A DNA stretch of 64,000 nt from Clostridia bacterium (GTDB lineage: Bacteria > Bacillota > Clostridia > Oscillospirales > Acutalibacteraceae): assembly GCA_017623615.1 (NCBI GenBank), contig JAGAOT010000004.1:21902-85901 (forward strand). Direction: 5' to 3'. The notes below the pieces were generated by a model. The model was not told where the DNA came from, did no database searches, and saw only the letters and a program-made list of their open reading frames with translations. This document shows positions 33,601-41,460 of this stretch, piece by piece; positions within the stretch are counted from its first letter, which is position 1, and each line of letters begins with the position of its first letter. Position numbers and translations under genes: made by a program.

Positions 33601-34638
33601 TCACCGTTGCGAAGCAACAATCCTTCCGCCGCCGAGAACAATATCTCCGTCATAGAAAACCGCGCTTTGACCGGGGGTGACGGAGCGTTGAGGCTCATCA
33701 AAAACAACCGTAACCGTGCCGTCGGGGTTGGGGGTTATCAAGGCGGGCTCCGGGTTTGCGCGGAATCGGATTTTGACATCGGCTCTTATCGGAGCGTCAA
33801 GCTTTTCAAAAGCAATTATATTTATTCTGTCGGCGATAAGCGCGCGGCTGTACTGGCTGCCGTTTTCGCCGATGGTGACGGTGTTGGTTTCGGCTGAAAT
33901 GCCCGTAACAAACATGGGCTTGCCGAAAGCGCCCAGCCCCTTGCGCTGACCTATTGTATAGTTGATAATTCCGTTGTGAGTGCCCAGAATATTGCCGTCA
34001 ACGTCAACAAAATTGCCTTTAGGCGAGGTTATTCCGAGCGAGGAAAGATAGGCGATGTAATCATCATTCGGAACAAAGCATATCTCCTGGCTGTCGCCCT
34101 TTTCGGCAACGGGCAGCCCCGCTTTTTCCGCAATTTCTCTTATCTGCGGCTTTTCCAAGCCCTCCAGAGGAAAAATTGCATGGGAAAGCTGAAACTGATT
34201 TAATCTGTAAAGAAAATAGCTCTGGTCTTTTTTGCTCTGTGAGCGTTTGAGCAAAAACCTGCCGTCTTTTTCTTCAATCGCCGCATAGTGCCCCGTTGCA
34301 ATGCCGTCACAGCCAATCTCAAGAGCAAAATCAAGCATTGTGCCGAACTTTATCATGCTGTTGCATTCGATGCAGGGGTTGGGAGTTCTTGCGGCAAGAT
34401 ATTCCGAAACAAAGGGGTCGATAACGGATTTTTTGAAAAATTCGCGTCTGTCAAGCACGCGCAGCTCAATGCCGAGTCGGTCTGCGATTCTCTGCGCATC
34501 GGCTATATCGCCGTCGGCAAGCTCATCGGGCTTTAAACGCAGAATGATGCCCGTAACGTCGTAACCGCGCGAAAGCAGAATATGCGCCGCCGCCGCGCTG
34601 TCAACTCCGCCGCTGAGACCTATCGCAATTTTTTTCAC
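33601..34638 (-). CDS. mnmA: tRNA 2-thiouridine synthase MnmA
   Basis: 345 residues. N-terminal PP-loop GLSGGVDSAAAAH; first catalytic Cys in PNPCIECNSMIKFG; second in SQEICFVPND; GQRKGLG and HTNGII-like THNGIINYTIGQRKGLGAF motifs; C-terminal barrel. It adds sulfur to U34 of tRNA-Lys, -Glu and -Gln. The start codon is GTG at 34638 behind a strong GGAGGGG ribosome site. Confidence 0.96.
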   Translation of the reverse strand: MKKIAIGLSGGVDSAAAAHILLSRGYDVTGIILRLKPDELADGDIADAQRIADRLGIELRVLDRREFFKKSVIDPFVSEYLAARTPNPCIECNSMIKFGTMLDFALEIGCDGIATGHYAAIEEKDGRFLLKRSQSKKDQSYFLYRLNQFQLSHAIFPLEGLEKPQIREIAEKAGLPVAEKGDSQEICFVPNDDYIAYLSSLGITSPKGNFVDVDGNILGTHNGIINYTIGQRKGLGAFGKPMFVTGISAETNTVTIGENGSQYSRALIADRINIIAFEKLDAPIRADVKIRFRANPEPALITPNPDGTVTVVFDEPQRSVTPGQSAVFYDGDIVLGGGRIVASQR

Positions 34639-34710
34639 AAAACCCCTCCATTCTTTATACTTTTTGAATCGATAATTCCATATGTGATTATTGATTTAAA
34701 AGTAATTATT

Positions 34711-34719
34711 ATTATATCA
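34711..34719 (-). promoter_or_regulatory. Extended -10 promoter of mnmA
   Basis: On the minus strand TGATATAAT is a perfect extended -10, about 70 bp before the mnmA start. The -35 region (TTTTAA-like) is weak. Confidence 0.6.
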
Positions 34720-34802
34720 CATAATAAATCATTTTAAAACAGAAACGCCGAAAAAACAAGGGGAAAATGCTCTTAAAACAGCATTTAAAATTCAAAAAAT
34801 GC

Positions 34803-34831
34803 TTGCACAATGTTCACAAATAGTATATAAT
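34803..34831 (+). promoter_or_regulatory. Promoter of the PHP-domain gene
   Basis: -35 TTGCAC (34803-34808), 17-bp spacer, -10 TATAAT (34826-34831). Leader of about 40 nt to the ATG at 34880. Confidence 0.78.
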
Positions 34832-34879
34832 TGAGGTATATTGAGCATTCTGCGCCATTTTTTGAAAGAGGTTAAAATT

Positions 34880-35743
34880 ATGTCTGCTGACTTGCATTGC
34901 CACACAAAACTTTCTGACAGCTCAATGGGTATCGATGACCTTATTGTGCTTGCCCAGAAGAGAGGAATAACAACCATTGCCATAACAGACCGCGACTGCC
35001 AGGCGGGCACGGTCAGGGGTAAAATAATCGGAGAACGCCGAGGCATAACCGTTATCCCCGGTGTTGAAATCTCTGCTTATGACTCCAAACATGACAAATA
35101 TGTTGAGATAATCTGCTACTTGAGCGACAGTCCGGACAGGCTCGAGGGGCTTTGCCATCGCAACATTGTTGCAAGAAAAAAAGCAAGCCAGCTCATGACT
35201 CTTAAAATTGCCCGCAAATATCCGATAACGCCCGAGCTTGTTCTCAAGTGTGCAACGGGCTCAACGGCTGTTTTTGAGCAGCATATCATGCACGCTCTGC
35301 TCGAATGCGGCTTGACGGATAAGATTTACGGCGAACTTTATCACGAGCTTTTTTCCCCCGAAAGCCCCGAAAACGTGCTTGTTAAGGTCAGCTATCCCGA
35401 GCCCGCAGAGGTTATTGAAGCCATTCATGAGGCGGGCGGCATAGCCGTTTTTGCCCACCCCGGCAGCATCGAAAGCCTTGATATTATTGAGGAGCTTATC
35501 CCCAAGGGTCTCGACGGCGTTGAGGTTTGGAACCCCGCAAACGATGCGGAGCTTGAACATAAGCTGCTGGAGCTTGCAAAGAAAAACTGTCTGCTCACAG
35601 TCGGCGGCACGGACTTCAAGGGCATGTATTCGCAAAGCCCGATAAGTGTTGGCGAATATTCAACCCCTGAAGCAAGCGTTAAGGCGCTTATGGGCTACAA
35701 GGCTAAAATGAAAAAGAAAAAAGCAGCAACGGAGAACAAATAA
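34880..35743 (+). CDS. PHP-domain metal-dependent phosphoesterase
   Basis: 287 residues. PHP motif I DLHCHTKLSDSS, motif II AITDRDCQAG, motif III PGVEISAYD, and later metal ligands in VFAHPGSIE and GGTDFKG. These are the trinuclear metal site of the PHP superfamily. Related proteins are 3',5'-nucleotide or histidinol-phosphate phosphatases; the substrate is not clear. The ATG at 34880 has AAAGAGG upstream; a longer start lies before the transcription-start-proximal region and is less likely. Lys-rich C-terminus. Two bases before the next gene. Confidence 0.88.
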   Translation: MSADLHCHTKLSDSSMGIDDLIVLAQKRGITTIAITDRDCQAGTVRGKIIGERRGITVIPGVEISAYDSKHDKYVEIICYLSDSPDRLEGLCHRNIVARKKASQLMTLKIARKYPITPELVLKCATGSTAVFEQHIMHALLECGLTDKIYGELYHELFSPESPENVLVKVSYPEPAEVIEAIHEAGGIAVFAHPGSIESLDIIEELIPKGLDGVEVWNPANDAELEHKLLELAKKNCLLTVGGTDFKGMYSQSPISVGEYSTPEASVKALMGYKAKMKKKKAATENK

Positions 35744-35745
35744 AA

Positions 35746-36294
35746 ATGAAAGCTAACGACGAAGATATTAAGATTTTTCACCCGAAAAAAACGGACGGAG
35801 CGGGTGCCGATTTGGCGGAGCTTGCTCTGCTGATGGATACCTACCGCAGCAACGGCAACATGCAGAAGGCGGCGGATTTGGGCGTTAAGCTTGCGCAGCT
35901 CAAGCCCGAAAATCTCTGCCCCAAGGATGCGGAAAAGCTCAAGACAAATGAGCTTCGCCAGCTTCGCGCGCTGATAATTTTTTCGGTGCAGATATCGCTC
36001 CACAAATATATGCCGCACGCAATGCTTGCATCGCAGGCAATCAATGCGATGTATGCCGAAATCAGCGAAAAATCCCCCGGACTTTTTGCGAATATTTCGG
36101 ACGGCTCATCGTTCACCTTCTATTATCTTTCTGTTAGGAATAAAAAGAACGCGGAGGAAAGCATAGGCAAAAACTATGCAATGCTCTGCGACAGAGATGA
36201 CGACGAGTTTTATGCTTCGCTCGGCGAACGCGTTTTTTTGCTGACCGATTTCAAGGTCTGCGACATGATTGAAGAAGCAGAATTTAAGGAATAA
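35746..36294 (+). CDS. Unknown protein coupled to the PHP gene
   Basis: 182 residues, soluble, mostly helical. A first part (about 22-60) looks like one or two TPR-type helices (ALLMDTYRSNGNMQKAADLG), the rest is an alpha/beta region with FTFYYLSVRNKK and a highly acidic tail. I do not recognise a family. It starts two bases after the PHP stop and is followed by a terminator, so both form one operon and may function together. Confidence 0.75.
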   Translation: MKANDEDIKIFHPKKTDGAGADLAELALLMDTYRSNGNMQKAADLGVKLAQLKPENLCPKDAEKLKTNELRQLRALIIFSVQISLHKYMPHAMLASQAINAMYAEISEKSPGLFANISDGSSFTFYYLSVRNKKNAEESIGKNYAMLCDRDDDEFYASLGERVFLLTDFKVCDMIEEAEFKE

Positions 36295-36314
36295 AAAACT
36301 AAACAGAAAAACAA

Positions 36315-36354
36315 AAGCGGCTTGCAGAGAAAATTTCTTTGCAAGCCGCTTTTT
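36315..36354 (+). terminator. Intrinsic terminator after the PHP operon
   Basis: AAGCGGCTTGC (36315-36325) pairs with GCAAGCCGCTT (36341-36351), followed by TTTT. Confidence 0.92.
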
Positions 36355-36515
36355 GCTGTTATTTTGAACAGAAACCGAGCGATAATTTTGTGCAAAACGC
36401 AGAAGATTTAAAAAACTGCAAATTTTTGCGTAACATTTAATAAAATTTGTCATATATTTTTGAAACTGCAATTAAAGCGCAAAAAGGAGTGTTTCCGGTG
36501 TGCCGTTAAAAGGTT

Positions 36516-36546
36516 ACAAAATTGTCATCTGAAATTACAAAATTGT
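36516..36546 (+). promoter_or_regulatory. Two ACAAAATTGT operators 21 bp apart
   Basis: The 10-bp palindrome ACAAAATTGT occurs at 36516-36525 and 36537-36546, centre to centre 21 bp (two helical turns). Each half site ACAAT also recurs at 36553. They lie 50-80 bp before the M23 peptidase start, where a dimeric repressor pair could bind. The regulator is unknown. The rest of 36355-36594 shows no gene. Confidence 0.5.
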
Positions 36547-36594
36547 AATTTGACAATTAAAATGCAGGAAGTTAGAATTAAGGAGGCAGATAAT

Positions 36595-38001
36595 TTGAGG
36601 AAGAATTTTATTTCTGTTGTTGCGTTTATATTATGCATATCGGTTGTTTTCGGCGGCTCGGTTTTTTTGTATGCATCAGCGCAGGAGCAGGAAGGCGAAA
36701 CGGCGGTGAGCGTTGAAAGAGATAAAAGTCCGTGGGAAGTGTTGTCACAAACCATTGGCTCGTTGCTTTTCGGGGGTACGCAGACCGATGGAATCGATGA
36801 TAAGGCTGATGTGAGGTTTCCGTTTATAATTGCGCCGTTTCAGGATTCGCCCGGATTTTTAACGGATATTAAATCGTGGCTCTGGATAGGTACTGAAGTT
36901 GAAGTTTTGGATTATTGGGGAAATTACGCTTATGTCAAGTGTGTCGAAACGGAAGAGAAAGGTTATATACACACGCTTTGTATTGATGACCCCGACCCGA
37001 AACTGGTTGTGTCTAAAGATTATGAACATGTATATAAAGATGTGACCAAAACACTTGCTTTCAGCTATAACGGAGCTAAAAAAGTTGAATGTTTGCTTTC
37101 GAAAAACGGAATCATCAAATGTGATGTTGTCGAAAACGGGATAAGAATCACCGGTCTAAAGCCCGGAACGGTTAAGTTAACCGTAAAAGCGGGGTCAATA
37201 GAAAAGGCTCTGGATGTTCATTGTGTCTATAAATGGGAAAAGCCGTGGACGGCAGTTGCACTTACCTCTACAACCATATATAAGGGACCGGATGAGAGCT
37301 ATGGCGCGAGAGCTTCGCTTGCAAAAGACACAAGGTTTGTTGTCAAAGGCGATGAAGGCGGCTCGGACGGCTGGGCATACGGGCAGATATACAACACGGA
37401 CATATGGGGCTTCGTGAGGATTGAGGATATTTCGACGAAGAACACGGTTTCGTATTATAACGGACTTAATTGGCTGTGGCCGTTACAAGATGCAAGCATA
37501 AAATATATATCTTCAACCTATGGACCGAGAACGGTTTCAACGGGAAGTTCGAATCATCGCGGAATAGATGTAACTACAGGAATAAAAGGCGAAATTGCCG
37601 GAGAACCGCTTGTTGCACCATTTAATGGTATTGTAAAAAAAGCAGAATATGAATCGAGTTGCGGAAATTATATTTGCATTTCATCTGAAGAAACTGACCC
37701 TGTTACAGGGAAAAAAATAATCGCTATTTATATGCACATGAATTCATCTGCCTTATATGGCTCACAAGAAAAAGTTAGTAAGGGAGATGTTGTTGGTTAT
37801 GTAGGCACAACAGGAGCATCAAGCGGCTATCATCTTCACATGGAAGCGAATAACATGAATGCTGCTGTTGGAGACACCGGGAGAAGTAATTATACAAATA
37901 CGATTAATCCGCTTTATTTCTATATGGATACTACACCGACGTTCAGCAACAATGCATCGTATCAAGAACATGGCGGATATTGGTACAACGAAAACAAATA
38001 A
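36595..38001 (+). CDS. Secreted M23-family peptidase with SH3-like domains
   Basis: 468 residues. The start is TTG at 36595, 8 bases after a perfect AAGGAGG; with it the protein opens with a clean signal/anchor helix (FISVVAFILCISVVFGG). Then an SH3-like region (about 90-140), an Ig-like/BIG2 strand set (GIRITGLKPGTVKLTVKAG), a second SH3-like region (TTIYKGPDESYGARASL) and the M23 domain with Zn ligands His321 and Asp325 (NHRGID) and the HLH motif His413/His415. It cuts peptide cross-links of peptidoglycan at the cell surface, as a hydrolase in growth or sporulation. The C-terminal third is more AT-rich than its neighbours. Confidence 0.9.
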   Translation: MRKNFISVVAFILCISVVFGGSVFLYASAQEQEGETAVSVERDKSPWEVLSQTIGSLLFGGTQTDGIDDKADVRFPFIIAPFQDSPGFLTDIKSWLWIGTEVEVLDYWGNYAYVKCVETEEKGYIHTLCIDDPDPKLVVSKDYEHVYKDVTKTLAFSYNGAKKVECLLSKNGIIKCDVVENGIRITGLKPGTVKLTVKAGSIEKALDVHCVYKWEKPWTAVALTSTTIYKGPDESYGARASLAKDTRFVVKGDEGGSDGWAYGQIYNTDIWGFVRIEDISTKNTVSYYNGLNWLWPLQDASIKYISSTYGPRTVSTGSSNHRGIDVTTGIKGEIAGEPLVAPFNGIVKKAEYESSCGNYICISSEETDPVTGKKIIAIYMHMNSSALYGSQEKVSKGDVVGYVGTTGASSGYHLHMEANNMNAAVGDTGRSNYTNTINPLYFYMDTTPTFSNNASYQEHGGYWYNENK

Positions 38002-38016
38002 TTTGGAGGATGAGCT

Positions 38017-38694
38017 ATGAAAAAAATAGTTTTGGCATTAGTTACTTTAATATGCCTTACAATATGTGTTTCAGCATGTAGCAGAAACACGAGTCAAATA
38101 AAAGAAACAATATGGAGGACTTCTCAAATACACGTTGTTACCGAAGAAAGAGTTACTGTAACTGAAGAAATGAAAACAGAAAACCAAACTGTTTTTGAGA
38201 CATTGCCGCTTGAAGAAACTGGCGATGGTATTATAAAGGTGAAGCATTATCGCCACAGATATTACGATATTCCTTATCCGTTTGTTTCTCTTATTGGAAA
38301 AGAAGCATATTTGGAGTGGAGAGAAGTTCAGCCTGACCCTGATGTGAGCAATGTAATGATGATGGTGAACTTTGTTAGAGATTTCAATATATCCAGAGAA
38401 GATTTTGACAGAGCAAACAACGAAAGCGCATGGAGAATCAAGAATCTTCTTGACGGTGTCCCTGTAATGAATCCACAAGATTATGCCAATCAAGAGGATG
38501 ATGAGGTTTATAACGCAGATATAGTTTATACTTTTGACAATGAACTAATAAATGAATATTATTTGACCCCCGATTATCCATTCTTATATATGCAAGAATA
38601 TGAAGAAGCAGTTGAAAACGGCACATATGAAACCCGAACAACAGATTTTGTTGAGGTCCCTGCAGAACAACCAATGCCTGAAATTCCAAATTAA
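38017..38694 (+). CDS. Lipoprotein with a domain shared with the nearby anti-sigma factor
   Basis: 225 residues. Signal peptide with lipobox VSAC (Cys21). Residues 82-215 form a domain with YYDIPYPFVSLIGKEAY, FVRDFNISREDFDRAN, NPQDYANQEDDEVYNADIVY and NELINEYYL, found again in the C-terminal part of the protein at 39441-40316. No known family recognised. 15 bp after the M23 peptidase with a TTGGAGG ribosome site, so probably the same transcript; followed by a terminator that is also duplicated. Confidence 0.8.
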   Translation: MKKIVLALVTLICLTICVSACSRNTSQIKETIWRTSQIHVVTEERVTVTEEMKTENQTVFETLPLEETGDGIIKVKHYRHRYYDIPYPFVSLIGKEAYLEWREVQPDPDVSNVMMMVNFVRDFNISREDFDRANNESAWRIKNLLDGVPVMNPQDYANQEDDEVYNADIVYTFDNELINEYYLTPDYPFLYMQEYEEAVENGTYETRTTDFVEVPAEQPMPEIPN

Positions 38695-38700
38695 AAAGCG

Positions 38701-38729
38701 AAAGCACCTGCTGACGGCGGGTGCTTTTT
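38701..38729 (+). terminator. Intrinsic terminator, twin of the one at 40322
   Basis: AAAGCACCTGCT (38701-38712) pairs with GGCGGGTGCTTT (38716-38727) around GAC, followed by TTT. It and its flanks match 40322-40350 with one difference over about 40 bases. Confidence 0.88.
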
Positions 38730-38740
38730 GCGTATCTGTT

Positions 38741-38825
38741 GTAGGGGCGATTCACGAATCGCCCGCAAATTTAGCACAAATGAAAACGGATATATATTGT
38801 AGGGGTCGATGCCCACATCGACCCT
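38741..38825. repeat. Two REP-like palindromes
   Basis: 38741-38765 is identical to the palindrome in the RAYT gene; 38799-38825 has the GTAG head with the GGGTCGATG stem. The remaining gap to the sigma factor (38826-38955) holds only its promoter. Confidence 0.85.
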
Positions 38826-38906
38826 TTGAATTTTAAGATAATAGAGAATATTGAATAGATAACAGATAATAATTTTTTTCGGGCAATTCGAAAAATCAAA
38901 AAATAA

Positions 38907-38936
38907 TTGACCAAAAGCGTGTTTTAATCGTATTAT
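38907..38936 (+). promoter_or_regulatory. Promoter of the ECF sigma factor operon
   Basis: -35 TTGACC (38907-38912), 18-bp spacer, -10 TATTAT (38931-38936); start near 38943, close to the GGGGGTGAGGG ribosome site. It looks like a sigma-A promoter; an ECF-type AAC..CGTA pair is not clear. Confidence 0.7.
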
Positions 38937-38955
38937 TAATGCAGGGGGTGAGGGT

Positions 38956-39438
38956 ATGCAGGAAATTCGAGTGCCTGAAAACAATGTTGAAAAGGCAATA
39001 AAGGAATACGGTGACATGGTTTTTAGGGTGTGTTTTGTTGCGCTTAAAAACGAAGCCGATGCGCAGGATGCCGTGCAGGATACATTCATAAAATACATGC
39101 AAAAAGCACCGCATTTTGAAAATTCCGAGCATGAAAAGGCGTGGCTTATAAGAGTTGCAACCAACCGAAGCCGCGATATGATAAAAAAACGGGGGAGAAT
39201 TGCTGAAATCGAGGTTGAAAGCATCAAGAGCTTTGTTCAGAATGAGGAAGCAGTTTCCGTGCTTGAAGCGCTCGGCTCGCTGCCCGAAAAATATTCTGTT
39301 GTAATCACCCTTCACTACATAGACGGCTACAAGGTTAACGAGATTGCCGAATTTATAGGTAAGACGCCCTCTGCGGTAAAAATGAGGCTTCAAAAGGGGC
39401 GGAAGCTTCTGGAAAATCTTTACAAAGGGGGGCTGTGA
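38956..39438 (+). CDS. ECF-family RNA polymerase sigma factor
   Basis: 160 residues. Region 2 (about 12-75) with YGDMVFRVCFVALKNEADAQDAVQDTF and AWLIRVATNRSRDM, region 4 (about 100-155) with LPEKYSVVITLHYIDGYKVNEIAEFIG and the helix-turn-helix PSAVKMRLQKGRKLL. It redirects RNA polymerase to an envelope-response regulon. Its stop lies 2 bases before the ATG of the membrane protein, its likely anti-sigma factor. Confidence 0.93.
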   Translation: MQEIRVPENNVEKAIKEYGDMVFRVCFVALKNEADAQDAVQDTFIKYMQKAPHFENSEHEKAWLIRVATNRSRDMIKKRGRIAEIEVESIKSFVQNEEAVSVLEALGSLPEKYSVVITLHYIDGYKVNEIAEFIGKTPSAVKMRLQKGRKLLENLYKGGL

Positions 39439-39440
39439 TT

Positions 39441-40316
39441 ATGGATTATGAAAAGCTGAAAGAATACGGTCAGAGCATAAAACTGACCGACGAAGCGAAA
39501 GCCGAAATAACGGCGAATTGCAAGGCTGTTCAAAGAGAAAAACGCGGCGGTATAATGCTGACTGCTGCGGCGAAAAGAACGGCGGCGGTTTTGGCGGCAG
39601 CGGCGGTAATCATAGCCGGACTTTCATGTGTGAAATATTTGAAACAGCCCGCACCGAACATTGACAACACAGAGAAAACGTCAACCGTTATCAACTCTGC
39701 CGAAAGCTCAACCGCACCGTCACCGACAGAAACAGCAACAAAATCGAGTAATGTTGAAACAACAGAAAATGATATCGGCGGCGGAGAACTTTTACCTCGC
39801 AAATACAGAAACAACTACTACTCTATTCCGGCATCTTTCATTAAAATAGTTGGAAGAGCAGGTTTTGAAGAATGGGAAGATGCTTATCTGGAAGAGAATT
39901 ATCCTGATTATTCCAACGAAATGGTTATGGTTGCATATGTTAAGGAATTTAACATTTCAAAAGAGGATTTTGAAAGAGCAAATTTAAATTATGCAAAATT
40001 TATTGAGGAACACTATTCCCATATTTGTTTAGACCCCCAAGATTATGCAGACCAAGAAATGCAGGAGATTTATAACACGGATATTATTTATACTTTCAAC
40101 AATGAAATAATAAACGAATATTATCTTGGTATTGATTATCCGTTCTTGAACGAATATCAATACGAAGAAGCCCTTGAAGCAGGCACATATGAAACCCGCA
40201 CAACCGATTGGGTTGACGTTGAGCAAATGGAAGCGGAGATAAATGCGAAATACGGCGCACCCGAAGTGACGGAAACAGCAACCGCAATTCCCGAAGAAAC
40301 CGAAACACCCGAATAA
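39441..40316 (+). CDS. Membrane anti-sigma-like protein with extracellular sensor domain
   Basis: 291 residues. Cytoplasmic N-terminus 1-44 (helical, with LTDEAKAEITANCKAV), a membrane helix at about 45-66, a Thr/Ser-rich stalk (70-118) and an extracellular domain (about 122-262) homologous to that of the lipoprotein at 38017 (YYSIPASFIKIVGRAGF, YVKEFNISKEDFERAN, DPQDYADQEMQEIYNTDIIY, NEIINEYYL). A second Thr/Glu/Pro-rich tail follows. The position right after the sigma gene and the topology suggest an anti-sigma factor; a zinc-binding HxxxCxxC motif is absent. ATG at 39441 chosen for its GGGGGG ribosome site. Confidence 0.78.
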   Translation: MDYEKLKEYGQSIKLTDEAKAEITANCKAVQREKRGGIMLTAAAKRTAAVLAAAAVIIAGLSCVKYLKQPAPNIDNTEKTSTVINSAESSTAPSPTETATKSSNVETTENDIGGGELLPRKYRNNYYSIPASFIKIVGRAGFEEWEDAYLEENYPDYSNEMVMVAYVKEFNISKEDFERANLNYAKFIEEHYSHICLDPQDYADQEMQEIYNTDIIYTFNNEIINEYYLGIDYPFLNEYQYEEALEAGTYETRTTDWVDVEQMEAEINAKYGAPEVTETATAIPEETETPE

Positions 40317-40321
40317 AAGCG

Positions 40322-40350
40322 AAAGCACCTGCCGACGGCGGGTGCTTTTT
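40322..40350 (+). terminator. Intrinsic terminator of the sigma operon
   Basis: AAAGCACCTGCC (40322-40333) pairs with GGCGGGTGCTTT (40337-40348) around GAC, followed by TT. Near-identical to 38701-38729. Confidence 0.88.
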
Positions 40351-40354
40351 GCGT

Positions 40355-41326
40355 TTATTTGCGGTTATATGCTGTCAGCGTAAAATCCTTGATATCCACC
40401 GTGCAGTCGTAATTGCCGTGGATTTCAAAGCCGATGTTTGTGCCGCCGAAATAAAAATCCTCTGCGGCAACCGTTTCGCCAAAGGTGTTTGCTTCGTTCG
40501 CTTTGTTTATTGCATCTGCAATGTATGGCGCAAGGTCAAGCTCAACATGCACCCATTCATCGGAAACATAGGGCTTGCCGTTTCTGAAAAGCGACCTGTA
40601 CTCAAAGCCGAAGGTGTCCTTTGTTGAAAGGGAATAAATCATCTGACCGCTGCCCTTGTCGAGCGCCCAGTATTCATCCTGATAACCTCTGCTGTCAAAA
40701 AGATTGACACCGAACCATATGAATTTGTCGCCCTCGGTGCCGCACATATAGAAATACGCAAGGTACTGCGCGGCGTTGATACCCTCGCTGTTGGTTGTGT
40801 CAACAAAATCGGAAAGTCTGATATCGAGCGACAAAACCGTTCTGTCCGCAGAGCAGCTATAGAATTTTTTCTCTGCTTCGGAAAGAGCCGCGTAATTCAC
40901 AATCGGTGACTGCTCAAGCAAAAGATGGGGCCAGCCGTCCTCGCCTGCGGGGCTGCCGTTATAGATATTTGCCGCGTTCAGGCGCATGGAAACAGAGCGG
41001 TCGGCGGGGTTATATTTAACGGTTTTCGAAACGCCGTCGGTTATTGTGTAAACGTCGCTTTCCTTGCGGCTTGTCCAAAGGCAGTCGCCGCCGTTCCATT
41101 GCGCAATCATCCACGAGGGAGTGCCCTCGCTTTCGGGATAGGTGAAATTGCCGAGCTTGACCGAAGCGTTGTTTGCCGTTTGCTGCGACAAAACGGAAAA
41201 TCCGTTTTTGAACTCGTTGTCATTGAAAAGCTGTTTTGAGTCATATCGCGCAAAAGGAAGCCCCAGCGCAGACGAAGCTGCAAGGCAAATCATAAAAATT
41301 ATTGATAAAAGTTTTTGAAAAAACAT
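40355..41326 (-). CDS. Secreted protein of unknown function
   Basis: 323 residues with a signal peptide (LLSIIFMICLAASSALG). The rest is rich in aromatic residues and beta-prone segments (FKNGFSVLSQQ, GDKFIWFGVNLFD, EWVHVELDLAPYI, and the ending DCTVDIKDFTLTAYNRK), as expected for a jelly-roll carbohydrate-binding fold. No catalytic motif or named family recognised. It converges on the sigma operon and may use the same terminator hairpin region. Confidence 0.75.
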   Translation of the reverse strand: MFFQKLLSIIFMICLAASSALGLPFARYDSKQLFNDNEFKNGFSVLSQQTANNASVKLGNFTYPESEGTPSWMIAQWNGGDCLWTSRKESDVYTITDGVSKTVKYNPADRSVSMRLNAANIYNGSPAGEDGWPHLLLEQSPIVNYAALSEAEKKFYSCSADRTVLSLDIRLSDFVDTTNSEGINAAQYLAYFYMCGTEGDKFIWFGVNLFDSRGYQDEYWALDKGSGQMIYSLSTKDTFGFEYRSLFRNGKPYVSDEWVHVELDLAPYIADAINKANEANTFGETVAAEDFYFGGTNIGFEIHGNYDCTVDIKDFTLTAYNRK

Positions 41327-41393
41327 ATTCTCACCGCCTTGTTCCGATTATATCATCGGTGACAACAAAAAACAAGAATATCTTTATTCTTGC

Positions 41394-41423
41394 TTGACTG
41401 AAAAGCGCATAGAGTGGTATTAT
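41394..41423 (+). promoter_or_regulatory. Promoter of mfd
   Basis: -35 TTGACT (41394-41399), 18-bp spacer, -10 TATTAT (41418-41423), giving a leader of about 30 nt. Confidence 0.75.
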
Positions 41424-41460
41424 ATAAAAAAACAAATAAAATTCGTGAAGGCAAATAAAC

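Noticed and set aside
36550-36578. Promoter TTGACA/TAGAAT upstream of the M23 peptidase
   Set aside because: Boxes match with a 17-bp spacer, but the start would fall inside the ribosome-binding site, leaving no room for translation.
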